Shown in pieces: positions 24,552 to 31,825 of a stretch of 39,375 nt of DNA. Position numbers and translations under genes: made by a program. Location of the stretch: contig NZ_JACYHE010000056.1 of NCBI RefSeq assembly GCF_021696945.1, positions 1 to 39,375 of the forward strand. The letters are read 5' to 3'. The DNA comes from Streptomyces sp. JJ36 (GTDB lineage Bacteria > Actinomycetota > Actinomycetes > Streptomycetales > Streptomycetaceae). Each line of letters begins with the position of its first letter. The stretch's first letter is position 1. A model generated the notes under the pieces. That model ran no database searches and had not been told where the DNA came from. It saw only the letters and a program-made list of their open reading frames with translations.

Positions 24552-25733
24552 TCAGGCGGTCGCTTCCTCTCCGGATGCGGCGGCGGGCCCCGCGAAGCCG
24601 CCGGCGAGCGCCGGCAGGTCCCAGTCGCGGGCCACCTCGGCGGTGTGCTGCCCCGGCCGCGCCGGCGCGGACCGTACGGCGGCCGGGGTGGCGGAGAAGC
24701 GGGGGGCGGGGGCGGGCTGGGTGCGGCCCTCGTGCTCGGTGAAGGTGCCGCGGGCCGCCAGGTGCGGGTGGTGCGGCGCCTCCCGGAGGGAGAGCACCGG
24801 GGCGACGCAGGCGTCGGAGCCCTCGAAGACCCGGGTCCACTCCTCCCGGGTGCGGGTGCGGAAGCGGGCGGCCACCACGTCGCGCAGCTCGGCCCAGCGG
24901 GCCGGGTCGTCCCGGGGCGGCAGCTCCTCCTCCGGCAGGCCCAGCAACCGGACGAACTCGGCGTAGAACTGCGGCTCCAGGGCGCCGACGGCCATGTGCC
25001 CGCCGTCCCGGGTGGCGTAGGTCCCGTAGAAGGGGGCGCCGCCGTCGAGCAGGTTGGCGCCGCGCCGGTCCTGCCAGGCGCCGGCGGCGAGCATGCCGTG
25101 CAGCATGGCGGACAGGTGGCTGGTGCCGTCGACGATGGCGGCGTCCACCACCTGGCCGCACCCGTCCGGCGTACGGGCGTGCAGGAGCGCCGCGAGGACC
25201 CCGGCGACCAGGTAGAGCGAGCCGCCGGCGTAGTCGCCGAGGAGGTTGGCGGGGGCGTAGGGCGGGCCGTCGGCCGGGCCGGCGAGGCCGAGGGCGCCGG
25301 TGACCGCGATGTAGCCGATGTCGTGCCCGGCGCGGTCGGCGAGCGGGCCCTCCTGGCCCCAGCCGGTCATCCGCCCGTACACCAGCCGGGGGTTGCGGGC
25401 CAGGCACTCCGCGGGGCCGACGCCGAGACGTTCGGCGACGCCGGGCCGGAGGCCCTCGAGCAGGACGTCGGCCCGCTCCGCGAGGTCCAGCACCGCGGAC
25501 GGGCCGGAGGGGTCCTTGAGGTCGACGACGACGGAGCGCTTGTTCCGGTTGGTCAGGTCGTCCGCGGGGTCGATGCCGAGGGCCTGCCCGCCGGGCCGGT
25601 CCACGCGGACCACGTCGGCGCCCAGGTCGGCGAGGAGCATCGCGGCGAACGGGCCGGGTCCGATGCCGGCCAGCTCCACCACGCGCACGCCGTCGAGCGG
25701 GCCGCCGCCGGACGCCGCCTGCGCTGCCGTCAT
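24552..25733 (-). CDS. CaiB/BaiF CoA transferase family, probably alpha-methylacyl-CoA racemase
   Basis: A 393-aa family III protein. The start LDGVRVVELAGIGPGPFAAMLLADLGADVVRVDRPGG and NRNKRSVVVDLK are typical of the racemase branch. The racemase catalytic pair is recognisable: His in AGHDIGYIAVTGAL and Asp in LLGDYAGGSLYLVAG. The general-transferase Asp context is not otherwise obvious. The enzyme would epimerise (2R)- to (2S)-methylacyl-CoA so that the acyl-CoA dehydrogenase encoded 2 nt downstream can act. ATG 25733 follows a GGGGGG stretch; a TTG four codons earlier is less likely. It is the first gene of the beta-oxidation operon. Confidence 0.88.
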   Translation of the reverse strand: MTAAQAASGGGPLDGVRVVELAGIGPGPFAAMLLADLGADVVRVDRPGGQALGIDPADDLTNRNKRSVVVDLKDPSGPSAVLDLAERADVLLEGLRPGVAERLGVGPAECLARNPRLVYGRMTGWGQEGPLADRAGHDIGYIAVTGALGLAGPADGPPYAPANLLGDYAGGSLYLVAGVLAALLHARTPDGCGQVVDAAIVDGTSHLSAMLHGMLAAGAWQDRRGANLLDGGAPFYGTYATRDGGHMAVGALEPQFYAEFVRLLGLPEEELPPRDDPARWAELRDVVAARFRTRTREEWTRVFEGSDACVAPVLSLREAPHHPHLAARGTFTEHEGRTQPAPAPRFSATPAAVRSAPARPGQHTAEVARDWDLPALAGGFAGPAAASGEEATA

Positions 25734-25782
25734 CGAGCCCCCCAAGGGCGAGAGAACCGGTCCCCGGCCACGGGGGCCGTGT

Positions 25783-25803
25783 GTGACACCACTGATGTAA
25801 CAC
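25783..25803. promoter_or_regulatory. Operator-like repeat at the transcription start of the beta-oxidation operon
   Basis: GTGACAC (25783-25789), 7 bp, GTAACAC (25797-25803). The two heptamers are near-identical and each is close to self-complementary. They lie just downstream of the -10 on the minus strand, around the expected start point, where a TetR-type or similar repressor would block transcription. Confidence 0.5.
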
Positions 25804-25808
25804 CGAAG

Positions 25809-25837
25809 ATGCTAAGAAGGCGCCCCGCTCTGCACAA
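25809..25837 (-). promoter_or_regulatory. Promoter of the beta-oxidation operon
   Basis: Read on the minus strand: -35 TTGTGC (25837-25832), a 17-bp spacer and -10 TAGCAT (25814-25809), a good match to the vegetative streptomycete promoter. It predicts a leader of about 70 nt before the racemase ATG at 25733. Confidence 0.6.
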
Positions 25838-26054
25838 GCCCCTCCGGAAGTCCGGCCCGGCGCGCCGCACGGGCGCTCCCGGCATCACACCCCCACCCTG
25901 ACGTACGAGCGGAACGGCGCACGGCCGCACCGCCGTGGGACGCCCGCGACAGGGGAGGCGCGTGGAGTGACGGCGTGGCGCGCACCGTGGCCCGGAAGGC
26001 GCGGCCGGATGCCGCGGGCCGCGACGCGCGGGCGCCGGTGGTGGCGGAGAAGGG
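25838..26054. other. Upstream part of the gap between the YjbR-like gene and the beta-oxidation operon
   Basis: With the promoter and operator this makes a 321-bp intergenic stretch. I see no further gene, repeat or hairpin in it. Confidence 0.4.
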
Positions 26055-26483
26055 TCAGCCGGCGGCGCCGGCCGGCCCGTCGGCGTCGAGCCGGGCGACC
26101 AGCCGCTTCGGCGCGATCGCGCGGTAGCTCTCCTCCACCCAGTCGCAGAGCAGCTCGGCACCGGGGGCGCCGCGCCGCTCCAGCGGCAGCGAGACCCAGC
26201 CGGACCGCCCCAGCCCGTAGCCCGCGGGCGCCGCGCCCGGAAAGGTCAGCGCGTGCTCGTGGACCTCCGGGTCCGTCAGCTTCACGGTGACGCCGATCGG
26301 GTGGTCGCCGGTCTCGGCGCCGAGGAAGACGAAGATCTTCCGGTTCACCTTGGCGACGGCGTCGTCCCCCCAGGGGAACTCCTCCACCGCGCCGGGCAGC
26401 GCCAGGGCGAAGGCGCGCACGTCCTCCCGGGTCCGGGCGGCGGCGGACGGTCGGGCGGCGGGCGGCGTCCCCTCGGCGGTCAC
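26055..26483 (-). CDS. MmcQ/YjbR-family protein
   Basis: A 142-aa protein of the YjbR (CyaY-like fold) family. After a 15-residue Pro/Ala tail it reads TREDVRAFALALPGAVEEFPWGDDAVAKVNRKIFVFLG, then VTVKLTDPEVHEHAL and GWVSLPLERR, and ends in WVEESYRAIAPKRLVARL. The alternating acidic/aromatic pattern with EEFPWGD and the KIFVFL strand is characteristic. Some members are annotated as DNA-binding on thin evidence; the role is unknown. The start is GTG 26483. Between its start and the next gene's stop (26639) there is only 155 nt, and both are on the minus strand. Confidence 0.88.
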   Translation of the reverse strand: MTAEGTPPAARPSAAARTREDVRAFALALPGAVEEFPWGDDAVAKVNRKIFVFLGAETGDHPIGVTVKLTDPEVHEHALTFPGAAPAGYGLGRSGWVSLPLERRGAPGAELLCDWVEESYRAIAPKRLVARLDADGPAGAAG

Positions 26484-26638
26484 GGGGCCAGCCTAGGCCG
26501 GTACGGCGGGCCGCGCCCGGCGAATCCGCACACCCGTACGCCCGGCACGCCCCGTCGGTCCCGGCTGCCGCCGCTCACCGGCACTCCGGGAGGCGCGCCA
26601 CCGGCGCCCCGGGCGGTGCCGGCCCGGCGGCGCCCCGG

Positions 26639-27574
26639 TCAGAGCAGCCCGCGTTCCGTCAGCAGGGCGCGGACGGTGGCCACCGCCACGTCGTCCAGCG
26701 GCACCTGCGGGGCGGCGGTGGCCGGGCAGTCGAGCACGCCGAGCAGGTGCAGTGCGGCCTTGAAGCCGCCGATCGCGGAGGCGTTGCGGCCCATCGCCTC
26801 CTCCGGGCCGGTGCCGGTGAGGGCGTGCAGCACCGCCAGCCGGTCCTGTTCGGCGGCGGCCTCGCTCCAGCGTCCGGCCCGGGCGTGCCCGTAGAGCCGG
26901 AGATAGCCCTCCGGGTCCACGTTGCCGAGTCCGGGCACCACGCCGTGCGCTCCCGCCAGCAGGGCGCCGTCCACGGAGAGTTCGGAACCGGTGAGCACGG
27001 TGAACCGGTCGAGCAGGCCGCGCGCCCGGAGCCCCACGAGCAGCCGGCGCAGCGCGCCGTCGTCCCCGCTGCTGTCCTTCAGCCCCGCCAGCGTCCCGTC
27101 CCCGGCGAGTTCCAGCACGGTGCCGGCGGGCAGCTTGCGGTGCACGGACACCGGGATGTCGTAGGCGAAGAGCGGCAACCCGGTGCCCGCCCGGACGCGC
27201 CGGAAGTGGTCGGCGATCTCCACCGGGTGCGTGCGGGCGTAGAAGGGCGCGGTGGCCACCAGCGCGTCCGCACCGAGCCCGGCCGCCGCCCGGGCGTGGT
27301 CCAGCACCCGGGCCGTCGCCATGTCGATGACCCCGGCGAGCACCGGAAGCCGCCCCGCGGCCGCCGTGACGACGGTGCGCAGCGCGGTGTGCCGCCGGGC
27401 GTCGTCCAGATACGGCGCCTCGCCGGTGGAGCCGAGCACGAAGAGACCGTCGACACCCGCCTCGACCAGGCGTTCGACGAGCGCCTCGAGGGAACGGGTG
27501 TCGACGTCACCCTCCCGGGTCAGCGGGGTGCACAGCGGCGGTACGACACCGGTGAGCGGCACGGGCAGGGTCAT
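26639..27574 (-). CDS. Dihydrodipicolinate synthase/N-acetylneuraminate lyase-family aldolase
   Basis: A 311-aa TIM-barrel class I aldolase. The pyruvate carboxylate loop is G48-S-T-G-E52, the catalytic Tyr is Y138 in FAYDIPVS, and the Schiff-base Lys is K166 in LAGLKDSSGD. The Tyr context (YDIP) and the lack of nearby lysine genes argue for a sugar-acid or other 2-oxo-acid aldolase rather than the housekeeping DapA. The true substrate is not visible. It starts at ATG 27574 (MTLPVPLTGVVPPLCTPL) and is divergent from the stress-protein gene. Confidence 0.9.
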   Translation of the reverse strand: MTLPVPLTGVVPPLCTPLTREGDVDTRSLEALVERLVEAGVDGLFVLGSTGEAPYLDDARRHTALRTVVTAAAGRLPVLAGVIDMATARVLDHARAAAGLGADALVATAPFYARTHPVEIADHFRRVRAGTGLPLFAYDIPVSVHRKLPAGTVLELAGDGTLAGLKDSSGDDGALRRLLVGLRARGLLDRFTVLTGSELSVDGALLAGAHGVVPGLGNVDPEGYLRLYGHARAGRWSEAAAEQDRLAVLHALTGTGPEEAMGRNASAIGGFKAALHLLGVLDCPATAAPQVPLDDVAVATVRALLTERGLL

Positions 27575-27679
27575 GACGGCTCCCGGAACGCGGTGGGGCC
27601 CGTACGCGGGCCCGTGGCCGGGCCGAATCTCTCCCCCGCCCGCCGGGAAGTCAAGGAGGCGGGCGCGTGTCGTCTCCCC

Positions 27680-27716
27680 GGGGACCGTACGACCCCGCTA
27701 CGGGGCCGTCCGGCCC
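27680..27716 (+). promoter_or_regulatory. Two DosR/OsdR-like boxes upstream of the universal stress protein
   Basis: GGGACCGTACGACCC (27681-27695) and GGGGCCGTCCGGCCC (27702-27716) both fit GGGRCCGTMCGRCCC and start 21 bp (two helical turns) apart, 64-99 bp before the stress-protein ATG. The core GGGAC-N5-G-N-CCC agrees with the mycobacterial DosR half-site pattern; OsdR is the streptomycete counterpart, and universal stress proteins are typical targets. Confidence 0.5.
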
Positions 27717-27779
27717 CGTGAACGGGAGGCCGAACGGAGCCAGGCTGGACGCGGCACGGCGACGGACACAGGAGGCACC

Positions 27780-28642
27780 ATGAGCGACCCGGTGGTGGCC
27801 GGCGTGGACGGCTCGGAGGCGGGACTCGCCGCGGTGGAGGCCGCGGCGTACGAGGCGAGTCTCCGCGGGGTGGGGCTGCGGGTGGTCCACGCGTACGGCC
27901 GCCCCGCCCTGCATCTGCCGCTGGGCCCTGGCGAGGAGGAGCTGCGGAAGCGGGCCGCGGGACCGGTCCGGGACGGCGTGGAACGGGCACGGGAGGTGGC
28001 CCCGGGACTGGTGGTCGACCACGCGGTGACCGCCGGGGAACCGCTGTCGGTACTGGAGGAGGAGTCCCGCTCCGCGGCGCTGGTGGTGGTCGGCGCACGA
28101 GGGCTCGGCGGGTTCGGCGGGCTGCTGCTCGGCTCCCAGGCAGGTCATCTCGCCGCCCATGCCGCCTCCCGGTGCTGGTGGTGCGAGGGCGGCCGCGCCC
28201 CACGGGCCCCGTCCTGCTGGCGGTGGACGGCTCGCCGTCCGCCGCGGACGCCGTCGGCTTCGCCTTCGCCGAGGCGTCGCTGCGCGGCGCCGAACTGGAG
28301 GCCGTGCACGTGTGGAACCTCTGGAGCGAGCCGGTCGACGAGGCGACCGAACCGCCGCTGAACCTGGTGAGCAGCACCGAACGGCTGCACGAGGACGCGG
28401 AGCGGCTGCTCGCCGAGTCGCTGGCCGGGCGGCAGGAGGCGTACCCGGACGTGGTGGTCCGGCGGCGCCTGGTACGCGGGCGGGTGCGACCCGTGCTGCT
28501 GGCAGCCGCGCGCGACGCGGCGCTGGTGGTGGTCGGGGCGCGCGGACGCGGAGGCGCCGGCGGACTGCTGCTCGGCTCGGTCAGCCAGGCCGTGCTGCAC
28601 CACGCGGACGCGCCGGTGGCCGTGGTACGCGGTGCCGGCTGA
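27780..28642 (+). pseudogene. Tandem-domain universal stress protein interrupted by a frameshift
   Basis: Two Usp domains lie in two frames. Domain 1 runs from ATG 27780 (MSDPVVAGVDGSEAGL, after AGGAGGCACC) to GARGLGGFGGLLLGSQAGHLAAHA near 28166. Domain 2 continues in another frame from about 28171 (VLVVRGRPRPTGPVLLAVDGS) to GARGRGGAGGLLLGSVSQAVLHHADAPVAVVRGAG, ending at 28642. One added C in the CCC run at 28168-28170 would restore SPVLVVRG and a continuous protein of about 287 aa, the usual length of streptomycete tandem Usp proteins. Both domains keep the G-x2-G-x9-G(S) ATP loop. It is either a real recent mutation or a base-calling error. If real, domain 1 gets a missense tail ending at 28361, and domain 2 could restart only at GTG 28172. 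Confidence 0.85.
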
Positions 28643-28672
28643 CCGGGCACGGGCGCAGCCGGGCCGCCGTGG

Positions 28673-29437
28673 TCACGCGCCGTCGCGCAGCGCCTGCCGG
28701 CACAGCGCGTCGGCCCGGCGGGTCGTCTCCGGCAGCCGGTAGCCGCGCGTCAGATGCAGCACCTGGGCACAGGCCCGGTCCAGCCCGGCCCGGTGACCGA
28801 CCGAGACGAAGACGGGCTTGACGCCCGCCCGGGTGCGCAGCGCCCGCCCGACCTCCTCGTCGCCGTCGAGCAGCGGCGCCGCGTCACCCCGCCGCTCCCC
28901 CACCGGACCGTGCAGGTAGCGGAAGGGTGTCTTCGCCACGCCGACGGACGGCAGCCCGGTCAGCACGCCGAGATGCCCGGCGAGGCCGCAGCGGCGCGGG
29001 TGGGCCCGCCCGTAGCCGTCGCAGACCAGCAGGTCCGGGGCCCGGCGCAACCGCTCCAGGGCGTCCAGCACGGCCGGCACCTCGCGGAAGGCCAGCAGCC
29101 CCGGTACGTACGGGAACGGCACCCGTGCGTGCGCGGTCGCCGCCTCGACCACCTCCAGCGTCTCCGCGTCCAGCGTGACGGCCGCCGCGGCCACCCGGTC
29201 CCGGGCGTCGTCGTAGGCCACGTCCACGCCGGTGACCCGCGTGCCGGGCGCGCCCGGCGCCGGGGCGTGGTCGGAGAGGTCGACACGGCTCCGCAGCGCC
29301 TCCTGCACGGCCAGCGCCTCCGCCTCGGTGCGCGGCCAGCCGGCCCGGGACGATGGCACGGCCGTCCCCCCGGTCACCCCGGGAGCCGGCGCGGCGCCGG
29401 GCGCGTCCGGCCCCGTACGGGGCGGGCCGGCCGTCAC
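28673..29437 (-). CDS. nfi: Endonuclease V (deoxyinosine-specific repair nuclease)
   Basis: A 254-aa protein. Endonuclease V cleaves DNA near deoxyinosine formed by adenine deamination (and inosine-containing RNA in some organisms). The metal-binding acids are visible: D72 in TGVDVAYDD, E119 in LAFREVPAVLDAL and D140 in LLVCDGYGRAHPRRCGLAGHLGVL; VAKTPF and GYRLPETTRRADALCRQAL follow as in the family. GTG 29437 overlaps the stop of the acetyltransferase gene (GTGA), so translation is probably coupled. The first 33 residues are Pro/Ala-rich; an in-frame GTG at 29377 nearer to WPRTEAEALAVQEALR is an alternative. Confidence 0.93.
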   Translation of the reverse strand: MTAGPPRTGPDAPGAAPAPGVTGGTAVPSSRAGWPRTEAEALAVQEALRSRVDLSDHAPAPGAPGTRVTGVDVAYDDARDRVAAAAVTLDAETLEVVEAATAHARVPFPYVPGLLAFREVPAVLDALERLRRAPDLLVCDGYGRAHPRRCGLAGHLGVLTGLPSVGVAKTPFRYLHGPVGERRGDAAPLLDGDEEVGRALRTRAGVKPVFVSVGHRAGLDRACAQVLHLTRGYRLPETTRRADALCRQALRDGA

Positions 29438-30231
29438 CGGTCCACGTTCCCGTGGGGGCCGGCGAGCCGGGGCTCCCGCTCCAGCTCCAGGCCGAAACGG
29501 GTGCGGTAGGCGGGCAGCACCTCGTCCGCGGCCAGCTCCGTCTCCTCGCGCCCGCCGTCCGGCCCGGTCACCACCAGGCTGCGGCCGCTCAGCGTGATGC
29601 GGCCGCCGTCCTCGGTCAGCCGCGAGCAGACCAGCGAGCGGGTGAAGTGCGAGCGCGGCGACGTCCGGTGCCACCAGGCGCCCGCCTCGAAGTCCCGCAG
29701 CACACGCGGGCGCCGCTCCAGCCGGTACTGCGGGGTGCCGTCGCGGAGCACGTCCAGGTCCCCGGCCTCGGCCGGCACCAGCCGGAAGGTGCCGCCCGGG
29801 TCCCGCTGCTCCCCTTCGGCGTCCAGCCGCAGCGGATGGTGGCTGTGCCGCCCGAAGCCCACGTCCGCCAGCCAGCGCGTGCCGTCGGCGGCCTCCACGC
29901 CCAGCGCGAGATGGTCGTACGGGATACCGGGGACGCCGTCCGCGAACACCCGGGCGGCGAGCAGCGACACCCGGTAGCCGAGCGCCTCCAGCAGCGTCGC
30001 GAAGGCGCCGTTGAGCTCGTAGCAGAAGCCGCCGCGCCGGGCGCCGACGAGCTTCTCGTACAGCGCCTTCTCCTCCAGGGCGATCTCCTCGCCGAGGTGG
30101 ACCGAGAGGTTCTCGAAGGGCACGGAGGTGAGGTGGCGCACCTGGAGCTCCCGGAGCGCCCCGGAGTCGGCTGCGGCGGGTCGGTCGGCACGGATGCGGC
30201 GCAGATAGGCGCCGACGGCGGCGTCGTCCAT
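29434..30231 (-). CDS. nat: Arylamine N-acetyltransferase (NAT)
   Basis: A 265-aa enzyme transferring acetyl from acetyl-CoA to arylamines and hydrazines. The Cys-His-Asp triad is at near-canonical positions: C70 in RRGGFCYELNG, H107 in PYDHLALGV and D123 in WLADVGFG. The N-terminal HLTSVPFENLSVHLG is also characteristic. ATG 30231 (MDDAAVGAYLRRI) is chosen; the upstream extension in the same frame is unlike NAT. Related proteins act in ansamycin amide-ring closure, but no such cluster is present here. The stop overlaps the endonuclease V start. Confidence 0.93.
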   Translation of the reverse strand: MDDAAVGAYLRRIRADRPAAADSGALRELQVRHLTSVPFENLSVHLGEEIALEEKALYEKLVGARRGGFCYELNGAFATLLEALGYRVSLLAARVFADGVPGIPYDHLALGVEAADGTRWLADVGFGRHSHHPLRLDAEGEQRDPGGTFRLVPAEAGDLDVLRDGTPQYRLERRPRVLRDFEAGAWWHRTSPRSHFTRSLVCSRLTEDGGRITLSGRSLVVTGPDGGREETELAADEVLPAYRTRFGLELEREPRLAGPHGNVDR

Positions 30232-30384
30232 ACGTCCAGTATCCGGGGGCCGCCACCCCGCCCACCGGCCCGGGCCCGCGCACCGCGACGGCGGAGGGCT
30301 CGTCGCCGTGCACGCACGGAGCAACACCGGGCCGGCCGCGTCCCGACACACCCGTGCGGGGACCGTTGCCGGGCGGACGGAAGG

Positions 30385-30558
30385 TCAGGCGGCCGGGACC
30401 ATCTCACGGCGGACCGCGTCCGCCCATATGCGGCGCAACTGCGCCAGCTCCTCGAGGGCTTCCGGCGTCCACGTCGTCCGCCGGGCGAAGGCGCGCAGCG
30501 CGCGGTTGGCCTCGTCGGCGGTCGGGCACCCGGCGTCCGGGTCGAGGTGGCGGATCAT
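30385..30558 (-). CDS. 57-aa conserved-looking small protein
   Basis: A 57-residue frame beginning MIRHLDPDAGCPTADEANRA with a helical, charged body (RAFARRTTWTPEALEELAQLRRIWADAVRREMVPAA). Third positions are almost all G or C and the peptide alternates acidic and basic residues as a soluble two-helix protein would. The DPDAGCPTADEANRA start reminds me of small streptomycete hypothetical proteins, but I cannot name a family. It lies 153 nt upstream of the NAT gene on the same strand and is divergent from the SDR. The function is unknown. Confidence 0.6.
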   Translation of the reverse strand: MIRHLDPDAGCPTADEANRALRAFARRTTWTPEALEELAQLRRIWADAVRREMVPAA

Positions 30559-30719
30559 GCTTCGACCCTAGGCGCCGCCACCGACAACCGGCGCCCCGTT
30601 CTCCGCCCTGCCGGCCCGCCCTCCCGCGCCGAGACGCCCCGGCCGAAAGGCGCCGGCGGGCCGCCGCGCGCCGGACGAGGATCGTCCCGAACCGGAACAC
30701 CACACGGATGGGGACGACG

Positions 30720-31478
30720 ATGAGTGAGACGAGCGAGAGGGCACCGCTCGGCGGCAAGGCAGCCCTGGTCACCGGCGGGAGCCGGGGCATCGGAGCCGCG
30801 GTGGCGCTGCGGCCGGCCCGGGAGGGCGCCGCAGTCGCGGTGACCTACCGTCGGGACGCCGCGGGCGCGGCGGAGGTCGTGGACCGCATCACGGCGGCCG
30901 GGGGCACCGCGCGGGCGATACGGGCGGACGCCGCCGAGGCGGAGGACGTGCGGGAGGCCGTGCGGTCGGCCGTCGCCGCGCCCGGACGCCTCGACATCCT
31001 GGTGAACAACGCGGGCGCCGGTGTGCTGGGGCCCATCGGGGACCTCGCCCTGGCGGACGTCGACCGGGTGCTGGCGGTGAACGTGCGCGGAGCGTTCCTC
31101 ACCGCGCAGGCCGCCGCCGCCCACCTCGCGGACGGCGGACGCGTCATCGGCATCGGAAGCTGCATGACCGAGCGCGCCCCCTTCCCCGGCGGCACGCTCT
31201 ACGCCACCAGCAAGGCCGCGCTCACCGGGCTGACCAAGGCCCTGGCCAGGGAACTCGGTCCGCGCGGCATCACGGTCAACGTGGTGCAGCCGGGACCGAC
31301 GGACACCGGCATGAACCCGGCCGACGGGCCGCACGCGGAGGGCCAGCGGGCGCTGACCGCCCTGGGGCGGTACGCCGCGCCGGAGGAGATCGCCGCCACG
31401 GTGGCGCACCTCGCGGGCGACGGCGGCGCGTACATCACGGGGGCCGCCGTGCCCGTGGACGGCGGCCACGCCGCCTGA
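30720..31478 (+). CDS. Short-chain dehydrogenase/reductase (SDR)
   Basis: A 252-aa classical SDR. The cofactor loop is TGGSRGIG (residues 18-25), then NNAGAGVLGPIGDL, the Ser region GIGSCMTERAPFPGG, and the catalytic Y161-x3-K165 (YATSKAAL); the end GAYITGAAVPVDGGHAA is typical. The position after the cofactor loop reads AVALRPAREGAAV, where ALRLA is usual, so a Pro interrupts the first helix. ATG 30720 follows GGGGACGACG; another ATG four codons earlier is possible. NADPH preference is suggested by YRRD after the second strand. The substrate is unknown. A dyad-containing repeat follows the stop. Confidence 0.93.
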   Translation: MSETSERAPLGGKAALVTGGSRGIGAAVALRPAREGAAVAVTYRRDAAGAAEVVDRITAAGGTARAIRADAAEAEDVREAVRSAVAAPGRLDILVNNAGAGVLGPIGDLALADVDRVLAVNVRGAFLTAQAAAAHLADGGRVIGIGSCMTERAPFPGGTLYATSKAALTGLTKALARELGPRGITVNVVQPGPTDTGMNPADGPHAEGQRALTALGRYAAPEEIAATVAHLAGDGGAYITGAAVPVDGGHAA

Positions 31479-31522
31479 CCCGGCTCCGGGTGGCGCACCG
31501 TCCCGGCGGCCGCGGCTGCGGC

Positions 31523-31758
31523 CCGGCCGGGAGGTCCCGGGCCGCAGGGGAGGCCCGGTCCGGGCCCGCCGAGGCGGTGGCCGGGAGCGCCGGCGTCAGG
31601 GATGGCGTGCGCCCGGCGGCCGGGGTCCCCGGGCGACGGCACCCCCACGGCGGCTGCGCCGCTGCTCAGCCCGGCCCCGCTGCCGGTCGTGCACGGCGAC
31701 CAGGACGCCTGCTTCACCGTCGACCACCCGCGCGCCCTGGCCGGCCGGGAGGTCCCGG
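31523..31758. repeat. Exact 18-bp direct repeat pair flanking a gene remnant
   Basis: CCGGCCGGGAGGTCCCGG occurs at 31523-31540 and again at 31741-31758, identical in all 18 positions, starts 218 bp apart. Each copy contains the dyad CCGGGA-GG-TCCCGG. The first copy, 45 bp after the SDR stop, could also serve as its terminator. Confidence 0.75.
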
Positions 31759-31785
31759 CCGCGGCGTCCTCCCGGCCAGGAGCCC
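31602..31785 (+). pseudogene. Possible remnant of an alpha/beta-hydrolase C-terminus
   Basis: Within the 347-bp gap between the SDR and the next gene, one plus-strand frame reads PAPLPVVHGDQDACFTVDHPRALAGREVP (about 31668-31760) with strongly G/C-biased third positions. A VVHGDxD turn followed by HxRALA is how the acid-residue region of alpha/beta hydrolases looks. The catalytic Ser and His parts are absent. It lies between two exact 18-bp repeats. The reading is suggestive, not proven. Confidence 0.35.
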
Positions 31786-31825
31786 CGCGCCGGACCCGTC
31801 CCGGCGTCCGGCCCGGGACGGGTCG

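Noticed and set aside
19942..24966. A plus-strand frame of nearly 1,700 codons opposite the beta-oxidation operon
   Set aside because: Same cause; all four minus-strand genes have complete catalytic motifs.
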